Source: JARFQH01 sp963825595 (lineage in GTDB: Bacteria > Desulfobacterota > Desulfobacteria > Desulfobacterales > SG8-13). Taken from it: DNA of 64,000 bases. Each line of letters opens with the position of its first letter. Position 1 is the stretch's first letter. Below are positions 45,618 through 53,898 of the stretch, piece after piece. The position numbers were made by a program, and so were the translations under genes. The notes under the pieces were generated by a model. The model was not told the DNA's origin, made no database searches, and was given only the letters and a program-made list of their open reading frames with translations. The stretch is from the NCBI GenBank assembly GCA_963825595.1, contig CAWGUE010000013.1, positions 186,001-250,000 of the forward strand, read 5' to 3'.

Positions 45618-46760
45618 ATGAAGGTTGCCATGACTCAAGCTTTCTCGCCCTTAGCCCTGACGCGCAAGTTGATTGCGTTCAATACCGTTAACCCGCCGGG
45701 CAACGAGCGGCAATGTGCCCTTTTTGTTGGCGGACTTTTGGAAAATGGTGGTTTTAACGTCAGTTTCCATGATTTTGCCGATGGCAGGACCAGCCTGATT
45801 GCCAGGAAAATTTTTAACGATGACCATCCACCGTTGTGTTTCACCGGACATCTTGACACGGTTCCGTTAGGGATGGCCGCATGGCAAGCCGATCCCTTCG
45901 GGGGAGAGTTGGACGGAGACAGGCTTTACGGCCGGGGCGCATCCGATATGAAAGGCGGGGTGGCGGCTATCATTCTGGCCGCCCTGCGGATAGCATCCCT
46001 GTCCCGCGGTTCTTCCGGGATTGTTCTGGTATTGACGGCCGGTGAAGAGAATGGCTGTGAAGGGGCCGGATTTCTGGCGGCACAGGACGGCGTTCTTGGC
46101 AGTGCCGGGGCTCTTGTGGTTGGTGAACCAACCGCCAACTATCCCATGGTAGGGCACAAGGGTGCCTTTTGGTTGGAGGCGGAAGCCACCGGCGTTACCG
46201 CACACGGTTCCATGCCGGAACAGGGCGTTAACGCCATCTACAAGGCCGCCCGAGCGATTTTGCAATTGGAATCTTTTGACTTCGGCACGACGCCCCATCC
46301 GGTTCTCGGTGCTCCGACGCTCAATATCGGGACCATTACCGGCGGCATCAATGTCAATTCCGTACCCGACCGAGCGGTATTCAGCATCGACATGCGCACG
46401 GTGCCGACGCAGGGCTGCGATCAAATTTATGAGGCCCTGCAAGCCTGTATAGGCAAAGAGATCGTCTTGAAGAAAAAAAGTACCGCTCCGGCTGTGGCCT
46501 CCGATCCGCAGAATCCATGGATCCGCAGTGTGTTCGAGTTGATGGCATCCTATATCGGAGAGCAGCCCGTGCCCCGCGGTGTGACCTACTTTACGGATGC
46601 ATCGGCGCTAACAGGCGCTTTCGGTAATATACCCACGATCATACTTGGACCGGGAGAACCAGATCTGGCTCACAAGACAGATGAATTCTGCCTCGTTTCA
46701 AAAATCAACGTGGCAACAGATGCCTACACCGAAATTGCCAGAAATTGGTGCCGGATGTGA
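45618..46760 (+). CDS. M20-family metallopeptidase (ArgE/DapE type)
   Basis: The 380-residue zinc-dependent amidohydrolase shows the metal and catalytic motifs TGHLDTVPLG (His and Asp), GRGASDMKGGVAAI (bridging Asp), TAGEENGCEGAGF (catalytic Glu and metal Glu) and the late HKTDEF (His ligand). A dimerisation lid domain lies between about 185 and 290 (KGAFWLEAEATGVTAHGSMPEQG). Relatives remove acyl groups from N-acetylornithine or N-succinyl-diaminopimelate, or act on other amidated amino acids. No arg or dap genes are adjacent, so the substrate is open. ATG 45618 (AGGA upstream) was chosen; ATG 45630 is also possible. Confidence 0.92.
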   Translation: MKVAMTQAFSPLALTRKLIAFNTVNPPGNERQCALFVGGLLENGGFNVSFHDFADGRTSLIARKIFNDDHPPLCFTGHLDTVPLGMAAWQADPFGGELDGDRLYGRGASDMKGGVAAIILAALRIASLSRGSSGIVLVLTAGEENGCEGAGFLAAQDGVLGSAGALVVGEPTANYPMVGHKGAFWLEAEATGVTAHGSMPEQGVNAIYKAARAILQLESFDFGTTPHPVLGAPTLNIGTITGGINVNSVPDRAVFSIDMRTVPTQGCDQIYEALQACIGKEIVLKKKSTAPAVASDPQNPWIRSVFELMASYIGEQPVPRGVTYFTDASALTGAFGNIPTIILGPGEPDLAHKTDEFCLVSKINVATDAYTEIARNWCRM

Positions 46761-46796
46761 AAGATTGACCTTCTGTCCGCATTTTTTTATCCAAAT

Positions 46797-47366
46797 CTAT
46801 TTTTTGGGCGAGGGCGGGTACTGTGCCAGAATTTTATCGACCAGGGAATTTACTTCTTCCGTCGTTTTCTGCGGATCAGATTGCCGGGGCAGGCGCTTTG
46901 AACCCGTTCCGCGCCAAATGAGATCGCCATTCTTTGTATCCGTAAAATCGATGATCAACAGACCTTCATCGTAACTCTCGACGTTTGATGTACCGACGCC
47001 AATACCACCGTAAGATCCACTGCCGATACCGAATCCGGTACCGACGCCAATACTGACCGGTGACGATTCGATCTTGGATTGGACCACCAGCCGATAAGCC
47101 GCTGTAAAATCGGGGATTTCCTTGTCGACCTGTCGCAAGCCTTTGCCGACCAGTGCCTGTTCAACAGCTTTGCGGATCCTGGCGTCGAGCAGCGGGTTGT
47201 CCGTCCGGATGTCACCGGTCTTCGGTTGAGCCTCGGACGCCCACCCAAAGGTTTGGAACTGCGAAAAATCGGAGGCGACATCATAGTCTTGACTGACACG
47301 GACACTTGCGCATCCGCTCAACACCGTTGCGATCCACAGGTAAACAATCAGGCCTAAAAAATGCAT
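46797..47366 (-). CDS. DUF4136 lipoprotein, paralogue 1
   Basis: The 189-residue exported lipoprotein has signal peptide and lipobox LSGC (from ATG 47366, which has GGAGG seven bases upstream). The DUF4136 domain follows: VSQDYDVASDFSQFQTFGW, then IRKAVEQALVGKGL, PDFTAAYRLVVQS and LLIIDFTDTKNGDLIWRGTG. A Gly-rich loop (GIGVGTGFGIGSGSYGG, about 105-121) interrupts it. The domain's role is unknown. It is a tandem paralogue of the gene at 47425-48018 (same strand, 58 bases apart), so the pair is likely one operon and arose by duplication. Confidence 0.88.
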   Translation of the reverse strand: MHFLGLIVYLWIATVLSGCASVRVSQDYDVASDFSQFQTFGWASEAQPKTGDIRTDNPLLDARIRKAVEQALVGKGLRQVDKEIPDFTAAYRLVVQSKIESSPVSIGVGTGFGIGSGSYGGIGVGTSNVESYDEGLLIIDFTDTKNGDLIWRGTGSKRLPRQSDPQKTTEEVNSLVDKILAQYPPSPKK

Positions 47367-47424
47367 GGGTTCCTCCAAACGATTCCGGATCTTTTAATTG
47401 GTCTCCACATCGAACAGCTCCCGG

Positions 47425-48018
47425 CTACTTCATCTCGGTTTCCGTCAGCGGCGGATATTGGGCCAGGATTTCCGCAACGGTTTCGTTGACAGCCGCCGTG
47501 GTCTTTTCCGGATTCGATTGCTGGTTGACACGGCGGGTTCCGATTCCGCGCCAGATTAATAGACTGGAGCCTGCATCCGTGAAATCGATAATCAGGGTTC
47601 CCTCATCGTACTGTGTTACGTAAGTACGATAGTCGATACCGCCCCAGAAAGGATACGGATAACCCCAGTAAGGGTAACGGTAGCCATAACCACCGAATCC
47701 CGTGTTGAAAGAATCGATTTCAATGCGCGGTCGTACGACGATGTGGTAGGTAACATATAAATCCGGTTGTTCGCCGGGCGTTTGGGAGAGTCCTTTGGTG
47801 GTCAATGTTTGTTCCACCGCTCTGCGGACGCGGCGGTCCATGAACTGACTGTCCATCAGTATATCTTTGCTCTTGGGTGCAGGTCCGGGAGCCCAATCAA
47901 ACGTCCGATAGCGTTGGAAATCCGTCGTCGTGTCGAAATCCTGGCTGACTCGAACGGCGGAACATCCTCCAATGAAAATAATTGCCAACAATAAGGCTAT
48001 TTTTTTGGCTATGGTCAT
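47425..48018 (-). CDS. DUF4136 lipoprotein, paralogue 2
   Basis: The 197-residue lipoprotein (from ATG 48018, GGAG upstream) has lipobox IGGC. Its DUF4136 domain is parallel to paralogue 1: VSQDFDTTTDFQRYRTFDW, VRRAVEQTLTTKGL, PDLYVTYHIVV, LIIDFTDAGSSLLIWRGIG and the same ending, ILAQYPP. In place of the Gly loop it carries an aromatic-rich GYGYRYPYWGYPYPFWGG segment. The two probably sit in the outer membrane; function unknown. The next 290 bases up to the threonine dehydratase gene hold no gene. Confidence 0.88.
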   Translation of the reverse strand: MTIAKKIALLLAIIFIGGCSAVRVSQDFDTTTDFQRYRTFDWAPGPAPKSKDILMDSQFMDRRVRRAVEQTLTTKGLSQTPGEQPDLYVTYHIVVRPRIEIDSFNTGFGGYGYRYPYWGYPYPFWGGIDYRTYVTQYDEGTLIIDFTDAGSSLLIWRGIGTRRVNQQSNPEKTTAAVNETVAEILAQYPPLTETEMK

Positions 48019-48309
48019 ACGTCTCCATTTCTTAGCAACAGATACACTCCGGCCGAGCACTAAACGTTAAGCCGGCGCGATGAAGGCACTTACCTGTCAC
48101 AATTGAACGTCCAATGCCGCGCCGCCATACCGTTACCAATTCGGGCGGTATGATCGACAATGGCAGTGCCGGTATCATAGCCCGATACGGCTGCAAATAA
48201 AATGTACACACTTCCGCACCGATGCAAGTCCCGCCATTGGCGGATATATTTTATAGTTTGATTTTTGGAGCAAATTCAATATAAATCTGCCCCGAAAGGA
48301 GACTGACTC

Positions 48310-49278
48310 ATGGACGCTCGCACCGATACCGACATTTTCGACCGGATCAAGGCTGCCCGTGAACGACTTCGCGGAATAGCGAACGTTACCCCGGTGATGA
48401 CTTCCAGAACACTCAACCGAATGGTCGGGGCGCAGATCTTTTTGAAATGTGAGAACTTTCAGCGTATTGGTGCTTTCAAGTTCCGCGGAGCCTTCAACGC
48501 CATCTCTCGTTTGTCGGATACACAGAAAACCAGGGGGGTGATCACATTTTCTTCCGGTAACCACGCCCAGGCAGTGGCCCTGGTGGGCCGTCTCACCGGT
48601 GTGGACACCACAGTGGTTATGCCGGCCGACGCGCCGCGGATTAAGCGTGAAGCCACCGAAGCCTACGGTGCCAAGGTGATCGATTATGATCCCCGGTCAA
48701 CGTCCCGCGAGGAGATAGCGCGCCGGATACAATTAGAACAAGGCTCGATTTTGATTCCGCCCTATGATCATTACGATGTCATTGCCGGCCAGGGTACTGC
48801 CGCTCTCGAACTGATGGAGGAGGAAAGAAACATCGAGATGCTCTTGGTTCCTTGCGGCGGCGGCGGCCTGCTGAGCGGATCGGCGGCAGCCGCCAAGGGG
48901 CTGGCTCCCGATTGCCGGGTGATCGGAATCGAGCCGGAGTTAGCCGATGATGCGACCCGATCATTCAAGACCGGCACTCTGCATACCGTGCACAACCCGC
49001 CGACCATCGCAGACGGCACCCGAACGCCTTCACTGGGCCAACTGACCTTCCCGCTGATTCGGGAGTATGTGGACGATATGCAGACGGTTTCGGAAACAGA
49101 TATCATAGATGCCGTCAGGTTTCTTTTTTACCGTCTGAAATTGGTGGTGGAACCCTCCGGCGCTCTCGGGGTGGCGGCACTTCTCAGTGGTCGCGTGACA
49201 CCGCGGGGCAATGTCGGGGTGATCCTCAGTGGCGGAAACATCGACGGCCCCACCATGTCCAGGATTCTGGGTGCTTGA
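48310..49278 (+). CDS. threonine/serine dehydratase-family PLP enzyme
   Basis: The 322-residue fold-type II PLP enzyme converts threonine to 2-oxobutyrate plus ammonia, or serine to pyruvate. The PLP lysine is K57 in GAFKFRGA, the phosphate-binding loop is VPCGGGGLLSG and the cofactor-ring motif is LSGGNI. SSGNHAQAVA (about 80-89) is the substrate loop. It has no C-terminal ACT regulatory domain, so it is like the catabolic, non-isoleucine-inhibited class (TdcB-like) or serine racemase relatives. AAAGGAG precedes ATG 48310. Confidence 0.93.
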   Translation: MDARTDTDIFDRIKAARERLRGIANVTPVMTSRTLNRMVGAQIFLKCENFQRIGAFKFRGAFNAISRLSDTQKTRGVITFSSGNHAQAVALVGRLTGVDTTVVMPADAPRIKREATEAYGAKVIDYDPRSTSREEIARRIQLEQGSILIPPYDHYDVIAGQGTAALELMEEERNIEMLLVPCGGGGLLSGSAAAAKGLAPDCRVIGIEPELADDATRSFKTGTLHTVHNPPTIADGTRTPSLGQLTFPLIREYVDDMQTVSETDIIDAVRFLFYRLKLVVEPSGALGVAALLSGRVTPRGNVGVILSGGNIDGPTMSRILGA

Positions 49279-49459
49279 ACACGGATCGGGATGGGTAAAG
49301 CTGTTGAAAAATGTCATGAACGCCGGCCAGGCAAAGTCCGGTGCCGATTTTCTGAACCGGAAGCCCGGCCCAGCCTATGATAGCGCTTAGGGGCTGGCCT
49401 TGACGACACCCAAGCACTCCGGCTTGCTGCCGGGGTTTGATTATGAACGGAACGGAATT

Positions 49460-49960
49460 ATGTTAAACGAGGCAATCAAGATCTTCACGACCGGTGGGAC
49501 GATCGATAAACTCTATTTTGATGACCGCAGCGAATATCAGGTGGGTGAGCCCCAAATCGGTAACGTACTGACGGAGGCCAATGTCACCCACAGTTTTGAA
49601 ATCAACTCGCTGCTGCGCAAAGACAGTTTGGATCTGACAGACGCCGATCGTAACGTGATCTATCAGGCCGTGAAATCGTGTCCTTTGAACCGGATTATCG
49701 TCACCCACGGTACCGATACCATGATAACCACGGCAAAAGTGCTCAGGCAGATAACCGGCAAGACGATTGTTTTGACCGGTGCCATGCAGCCGGCCAAGTT
49801 TCGATTTACCGATGCGGTGTTCAACATAGCCAGTGCATTCACTGCCGTCCAGTTGCTGCCCGCGGGTGTCTACATCGCAATGAACGGCAAAATCTTCGAT
49901 CCGGACCAAGTGAGAAAAAACAGAGGGTTGAATTGTTTTGAAATGCGGGAAGAGAAGTAG
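49460..49960 (+). CDS. single-domain asparaginase-like protein
   Basis: The 166-residue protein is homologous to the N-terminal domain of type I/II L-asparaginases. It has the nucleophile loop IFTTGGTIDK (Thr at position 10-14), the second active-site motif VTHGTDTMITTA (Thr-Asp) and, further on, LTGAMQPAKFRFTD. The usual C-terminal domain of about 130 residues is absent, yet the frame ends cleanly and the next gene starts two bases later, so this is the natural length. Short, one-domain relatives occur in proteobacteria; their amidohydrolase activity is not assured. It is followed by GNAT and Nudix genes in one tight run. Confidence 0.85.
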   Translation: MLNEAIKIFTTGGTIDKLYFDDRSEYQVGEPQIGNVLTEANVTHSFEINSLLRKDSLDLTDADRNVIYQAVKSCPLNRIIVTHGTDTMITTAKVLRQITGKTIVLTGAMQPAKFRFTDAVFNIASAFTAVQLLPAGVYIAMNGKIFDPDQVRKNRGLNCFEMREEK

Positions 49961-49961
49961 A

Positions 49962-50516
49962 ATGGCTGATGTCAGGCCGAGACTGTTACGGCCGGAAACC
50001 GCACAGGATCTCGATATGGCCCGACAGCTTTTCAGGGAGTATGCCGCATCTCTTGATTTCGACTTGAATTTTCAAGACTTCGACGATGAACTGCGGCGGC
50101 TTCCCGGAGATTATGTGCAGCCCGGAGGATGCCTGATCCTTGCCATGTTGGATGCGGAGCCGGTCGGTTGCGTAGCGCTGCGCCGAATTAGCGGTCGCAT
50201 CTGTGAAATGAAGCGGTTATACATCACACCAACTCGCAGGGGGACCGGTGTCGGCCGGTTGCTTGTAGAAACCATTATAGATTCCGCCCGTCAGATCGGC
50301 TACGAGAAGATGCGGCTGGATACGGTACCGTCAATGAATACCGCCCGGTGCCTCTATGCTTCCGTTGGCTTCGAAGAAATTGAACCGTACCGTTACAATC
50401 CGATCGATGGCGCCACCTTCATGGAACTTGACCTGTCGTCAATTTCAACTCAGGACCAGAACGACTACAGCGGTTATCAATATGAGCAGGGAAGAAGTGG
50501 TTGCCATCGTCGATGA
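49962..50516 (+). CDS. GNAT-family N-acetyltransferase
   Basis: The 184-residue acetyl-CoA-dependent acetyltransferase carries the GNAT core VGCVALRRISGRICEMKRLYI, the acetyl-CoA pyrophosphate motif TRRGTGVGRLLV (Q/RxxGxG/A) and LYASVGFEEI at the C-terminal strand. The acceptor is unknown. ATG 49962 lies two bases after the asparaginase-like stop; the last 35 bases overlap the start of the Nudix gene, so the three are translationally coupled. Confidence 0.9.
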   Translation: MADVRPRLLRPETAQDLDMARQLFREYAASLDFDLNFQDFDDELRRLPGDYVQPGGCLILAMLDAEPVGCVALRRISGRICEMKRLYITPTRRGTGVGRLLVETIIDSARQIGYEKMRLDTVPSMNTARCLYASVGFEEIEPYRYNPIDGATFMELDLSSISTQDQNDYSGYQYEQGRSGCHRR

Positions 50517-51012
50517 GCAAAACAATCTGGTCGGTTCAGCGCCGCGTTCACACATGCGGACCGACGGCTTGCCTCATCGGGCGACATACATCCTGGTCTT
50601 TAATTCCAGAGGCCACCTGTTCGTCCAAAAACGGACCATGATCAAGGATATATACCCGGGGTTTTTCGATGTCGCGACGGGCGGGGTGGTTCTGTCCGGT
50701 GAATCTTACGCGACGGCGGCCGTGCGGGAACTTGGCGAGGAGCTTGGAATTCACGGTGTGCCGCTGACTGAGCATTTCGATTTTTACCACCAAGATGCCG
50801 GAAACCGGGTGTGGGGACGAGTTTTCACCTGTGTTCATGACGGCGCGGTTGTGCTGCAGGCGGAAGAAGTGGAAAGTGGGGCGTTCTACCGCATCCGGGA
50901 TATCATCGAACACAGTCGTCGCGAGCCGTATACGCCGGACGGACTATATGTGCTGCGGCGATTTCTATCGCAGGGTACTCCGTCGATTTCTGCACAGGAC
51001 AAAACCGGATAA
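50482..51012 (+). CDS. Nudix hydrolase (YfcD/IDI-like)
   Basis: The 176-residue protein has a complete Nudix box, GGVVLSGESYATAAVRELGEELGI (G-x5-E-x7-REL-x-EE-x-G-I; about residues 65-88), preceded by VATGG. Before the box, HRATYILVFNSRGHLFVQKR is the pattern of the YfcD/isopentenyl-diphosphate-isomerase-like branch. It hydrolyses a nucleoside-diphosphate-linked compound, Mg2+-dependent; the substrate is unknown. ATG 50482 overlaps the GNAT gene by 35 bases. The upstream extension of the frame is antisense-like coincidence in the GNAT region. Confidence 0.9.
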   Translation: MSREEVVAIVDEQNNLVGSAPRSHMRTDGLPHRATYILVFNSRGHLFVQKRTMIKDIYPGFFDVATGGVVLSGESYATAAVRELGEELGIHGVPLTEHFDFYHQDAGNRVWGRVFTCVHDGAVVLQAEEVESGAFYRIRDIIEHSRREPYTPDGLYVLRRFLSQGTPSISAQDKTG

Positions 51013-51133
51013 CGGACGGATGAAATTAAGGGATTGCCAGCAGATCGGGACAGCTTTCGCGGATATGCAACTTATGTTTGTCCCGGGGTCCTGAATCCGG
51101 TATGTCAATCCTCGATGATATGTGGTGACTTGT

Positions 51134-52669
51134 ATGCATACGGACACTTCTCTGCAGCGTTTACATAAGACTGGAGGGGGCTTCGATCGCGTCCTTCGTC
51201 TACTGCTGCTGTGTGCATTCCTCTGGCAGGGATGCGCCGGTTTCAAATCGCCCGATTCGAACGTCTATCGGGGAAAACCTTCCCGGGACGAACGCTTTTT
51301 CAAAGAGCTCGACGCTGCCGTGGCTGCCGGCGGCGTGAAGGAGGTCTCGAGTTTTTCGGTTGACGGGTTCCCATATTTGCGCACGACGCGTTTCCTGGCG
51401 GCGATGAAAAATCGGGTCAGCAAAGACAGCCAGGCCGAATTATGGGTGGCGGAGATGCGCCGTTTGGGACGCGAGGCAAAGAAAAGAGAAATCAATAATC
51501 TTCCGGAGACGTCCGTGCATGAACTGGCCGTGAGAATCGGCGGGCACCCTGATCGGGCCGCTTTGACGGAAGAAATGATCGATTCTGCGGCGCGGTTGGA
51601 AGCCCATGACCGGAGTGACCCAGCGTTTTTCGAAAGGGTTAGAAACGCCGTTCACGTTCCGGATGAATATTCAACCGCCATGCGCATCTTCGGCCTTTAC
51701 CCTCTTGCCGCGATACCGGTCACCATCGCCGCTCAGAACGCCAATAAAAAGTTCAGGAAGTGGCACCAGACATCGCTGGAAGGCCTACCGGTAGAAGGTC
51801 AGTTGATCGTTTCGGTACCTGAGGGCGGCAACGGCTTTACGGACGAAGATCTGGCGCAGATATTCGGTCCCTTCAAGCGCAATGCAATCGGTCTGCCGGA
51901 TCTGGATGACAAGGATATTTACTCGCTGGCCCGTGCTTTTGCACCGGTTATCGCCCAGGATGTCGTCGCCGTTTATGACCGTTTCGGGGAAGTCGAGTGG
52001 CAAGACAACCGGGTGGTTATTAATCCGTTCCGGGCCACTGTTTACTATTACATTACGTATTCATTCATAAATCAGGTTCCCGTGCTGCAGATTAACTATG
52101 CTTTCTGGTACTCAGAGAGAAGTGGCAAAAAAGCACCCGCATACGAAAAAGGTCCCCTCGATGGCATCACGGTTCGGGTCAGCCTGGATCAGGCCGGTCA
52201 TCCGGTCATGGCTGATGTGATGAACAGTTGCGGTTGCTATCATTTTTACGCGCCCCGCAAAGGCGTGGTGACAATTAAAAAACCGACGAACCAAGCGCTG
52301 TATCCGTTTGTAGTTACCTGGCTGCCGGAAAAATATCCCGAAAGCCCATTGGCCATCCGGATCAATTCGGGGTGGCATCAAATAGAGCAACTCTATTCCG
52401 GAGAGGTGCCGGCCGGGGCCGTGACGTACCGGTTGGTACCTTATGATTTTCTGGAATCATTGCCGCATTCAGACGGCCGCGTGGAAAGCGTATTCGATTC
52501 TGATGGAATCATGAAATACTCCCGGCGAATCGAGCCCTATATTCTCTTTTCCATGGGAATTCCCCGCATCGGCTATATGCGTCAGCGCGGTCATCATGCC
52601 ATCCATATCGTCGGTCGGGCCCATTTCACGGATCCGGACATCTTCGATCGGTATTTCGAGTTCAGATAA
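51134..52669 (+). CDS. uncharacterised exported lipoprotein of about 511 residues
   Basis: No family is recognised. The N-terminus has a signal segment VLRLLLLCAFLWQGCAGF with a lipobox-like WQGC, so it is probably an outer-membrane lipoprotein. Residues about 40-210 are helical and charged. The C-terminal half is beta-rich, with distinctive stretches VYYYITYSFINQVPVLQINYAFWYSER, MADVMNSCGCYHFYAPRKG and RQRGHHAIHIVGRAHF. The pair CGCYHF and the final HHAIHIVGRAHF contain clustered Cys and His that could bind metal. Starts at GTG 51122, GTG 51125 or ATG 51134 are possible. It is preceded by 120 bases without features. Confidence 0.75.
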   Translation: MHTDTSLQRLHKTGGGFDRVLRLLLLCAFLWQGCAGFKSPDSNVYRGKPSRDERFFKELDAAVAAGGVKEVSSFSVDGFPYLRTTRFLAAMKNRVSKDSQAELWVAEMRRLGREAKKREINNLPETSVHELAVRIGGHPDRAALTEEMIDSAARLEAHDRSDPAFFERVRNAVHVPDEYSTAMRIFGLYPLAAIPVTIAAQNANKKFRKWHQTSLEGLPVEGQLIVSVPEGGNGFTDEDLAQIFGPFKRNAIGLPDLDDKDIYSLARAFAPVIAQDVVAVYDRFGEVEWQDNRVVINPFRATVYYYITYSFINQVPVLQINYAFWYSERSGKKAPAYEKGPLDGITVRVSLDQAGHPVMADVMNSCGCYHFYAPRKGVVTIKKPTNQALYPFVVTWLPEKYPESPLAIRINSGWHQIEQLYSGEVPAGAVTYRLVPYDFLESLPHSDGRVESVFDSDGIMKYSRRIEPYILFSMGIPRIGYMRQRGHHAIHIVGRAHFTDPDIFDRYFEFR

Positions 52670-52972
52670 TAATTTTCGGTAACCCCCCCGCTTTTCTGGG
52701 GAGACACCCAAATATTGACGGATACAGGAGTTAACAAATACCCGGTACCATAATTTTTGACCGGAGCGGCAGATCTGAGCGGCCTCGCAAACAGGCCCTT
52801 GGTGGATTGATTCGCAGAAGATCTTCACGTCTAACCGCATACGGTTTCAATCCGGATCATGTGTGACACTGTCATGTCCGTCAGAGGATAAACGCCCCGT
52901 CCCTTGTCCCGCAAAGCCAGTGATGGAAAATGCCGATTTTGGCGACTCGGGGCCCAAAGGAATTGTCGGCCT

Positions 52973-53881
52973 GTGGAAGAAACAATAGGTTTTTACAGAA
53001 ATCTGCTTGACAATCTGTACGATGGCGTCTACTGCCTCGATCGCCAACGGACGATTGTTTTTTGGAACAAGGGTGCCGAACGGCTGACCGGTTACTCCAA
53101 AGCCGAAGTCCTCGGGCGCAAATGCTCCGATGACATCCTTGTTCATATGAACGACGGTGGCCATGGTCTGTGTGACCTCGCTTGTCCGGTAGAGCAGTCA
53201 ATTAAAGGCGGATGCGGTGGAGAAATCGAGGCTCTCTTGCGTCATAAGGAAGGATACCGGGTACCTGTTCTGGTGCGCGTTTCTCCCATTACCAACTCGA
53301 ATGGGCAGGTGGTCGGTGCCGTCCAGATTTTCTCGGATAACCTTTCGAAAGTAAAACTGAAACAGCGCATCGAAGAACTCCAGAAGCAATCACTGCTCGA
53401 CCCTCTCACCAAGCTGGCGAACCGGCGCGCCATGGAGATATATTTAGAATCACGCCGCGAGGAGTACCGTCGGTTTCAATGGCCTTTCGGTGTGCTGTTT
53501 ATAGACATCGATCATTTTAAAACTATCAACGACCGCTATGGACACGTGATGGGCGATGATATATTGAAAATGGTGGCCAATACTCTCTCCCGCAACAATC
53601 GTCCGTTCGATATCGTCGGCCGTTGGGGCGGAGAAGAATTCCTCGCCATTATTGCCAACGTTGATCTCGATGAGCTGAAAGAGATCGCCGAACGTTACCG
53701 GGTGTTCGTGCGCAAGTCGACGCTGAACCGGTCGGTTGGCCTCATTCGGGTCACCGTGTCGATCGGTGCCACCTTGTGTCGCATAGAAGACAGCTCACTT
53801 TCCCTGATTAAACGCGCGGATGACCTCATGTACTACTGCAAAAAAGCGGGGAGAGATTGTGTCAGGATTGACATGCGATAA
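52973..53881 (+). CDS. PAS-GGDEF diguanylate cyclase
   Basis: The cytoplasmic 302-residue protein begins with a PAS domain (about 1-118: FYRNLLDNLYDGVYCLDRQR, VFWNKGAERLTGYSKAEVLG) that includes a Cys-rich insert 'GLCDLACPVEQSIKGGCGG'. That pattern suggests a heme- or redox-sensing PAS type. After a coiled-coil linker comes a GGDEF domain (about 140-300) with DPLTKLANRR, FIDIDHFKTIND and an intact GGEEF catalytic loop. RPFD five residues before it is the RxxD inhibitory site. It should make c-di-GMP with product inhibition. Start: GTG 52973 with AAAGGA upstream; the frame is open to 52904. Confidence 0.9.
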   Translation: MEETIGFYRNLLDNLYDGVYCLDRQRTIVFWNKGAERLTGYSKAEVLGRKCSDDILVHMNDGGHGLCDLACPVEQSIKGGCGGEIEALLRHKEGYRVPVLVRVSPITNSNGQVVGAVQIFSDNLSKVKLKQRIEELQKQSLLDPLTKLANRRAMEIYLESRREEYRRFQWPFGVLFIDIDHFKTINDRYGHVMGDDILKMVANTLSRNNRPFDIVGRWGGEEFLAIIANVDLDELKEIAERYRVFVRKSTLNRSVGLIRVTVSIGATLCRIEDSSLSLIKRADDLMYYCKKAGRDCVRIDMR

Positions 53882-53898
53882 TTAAACCAACCAGAGAG

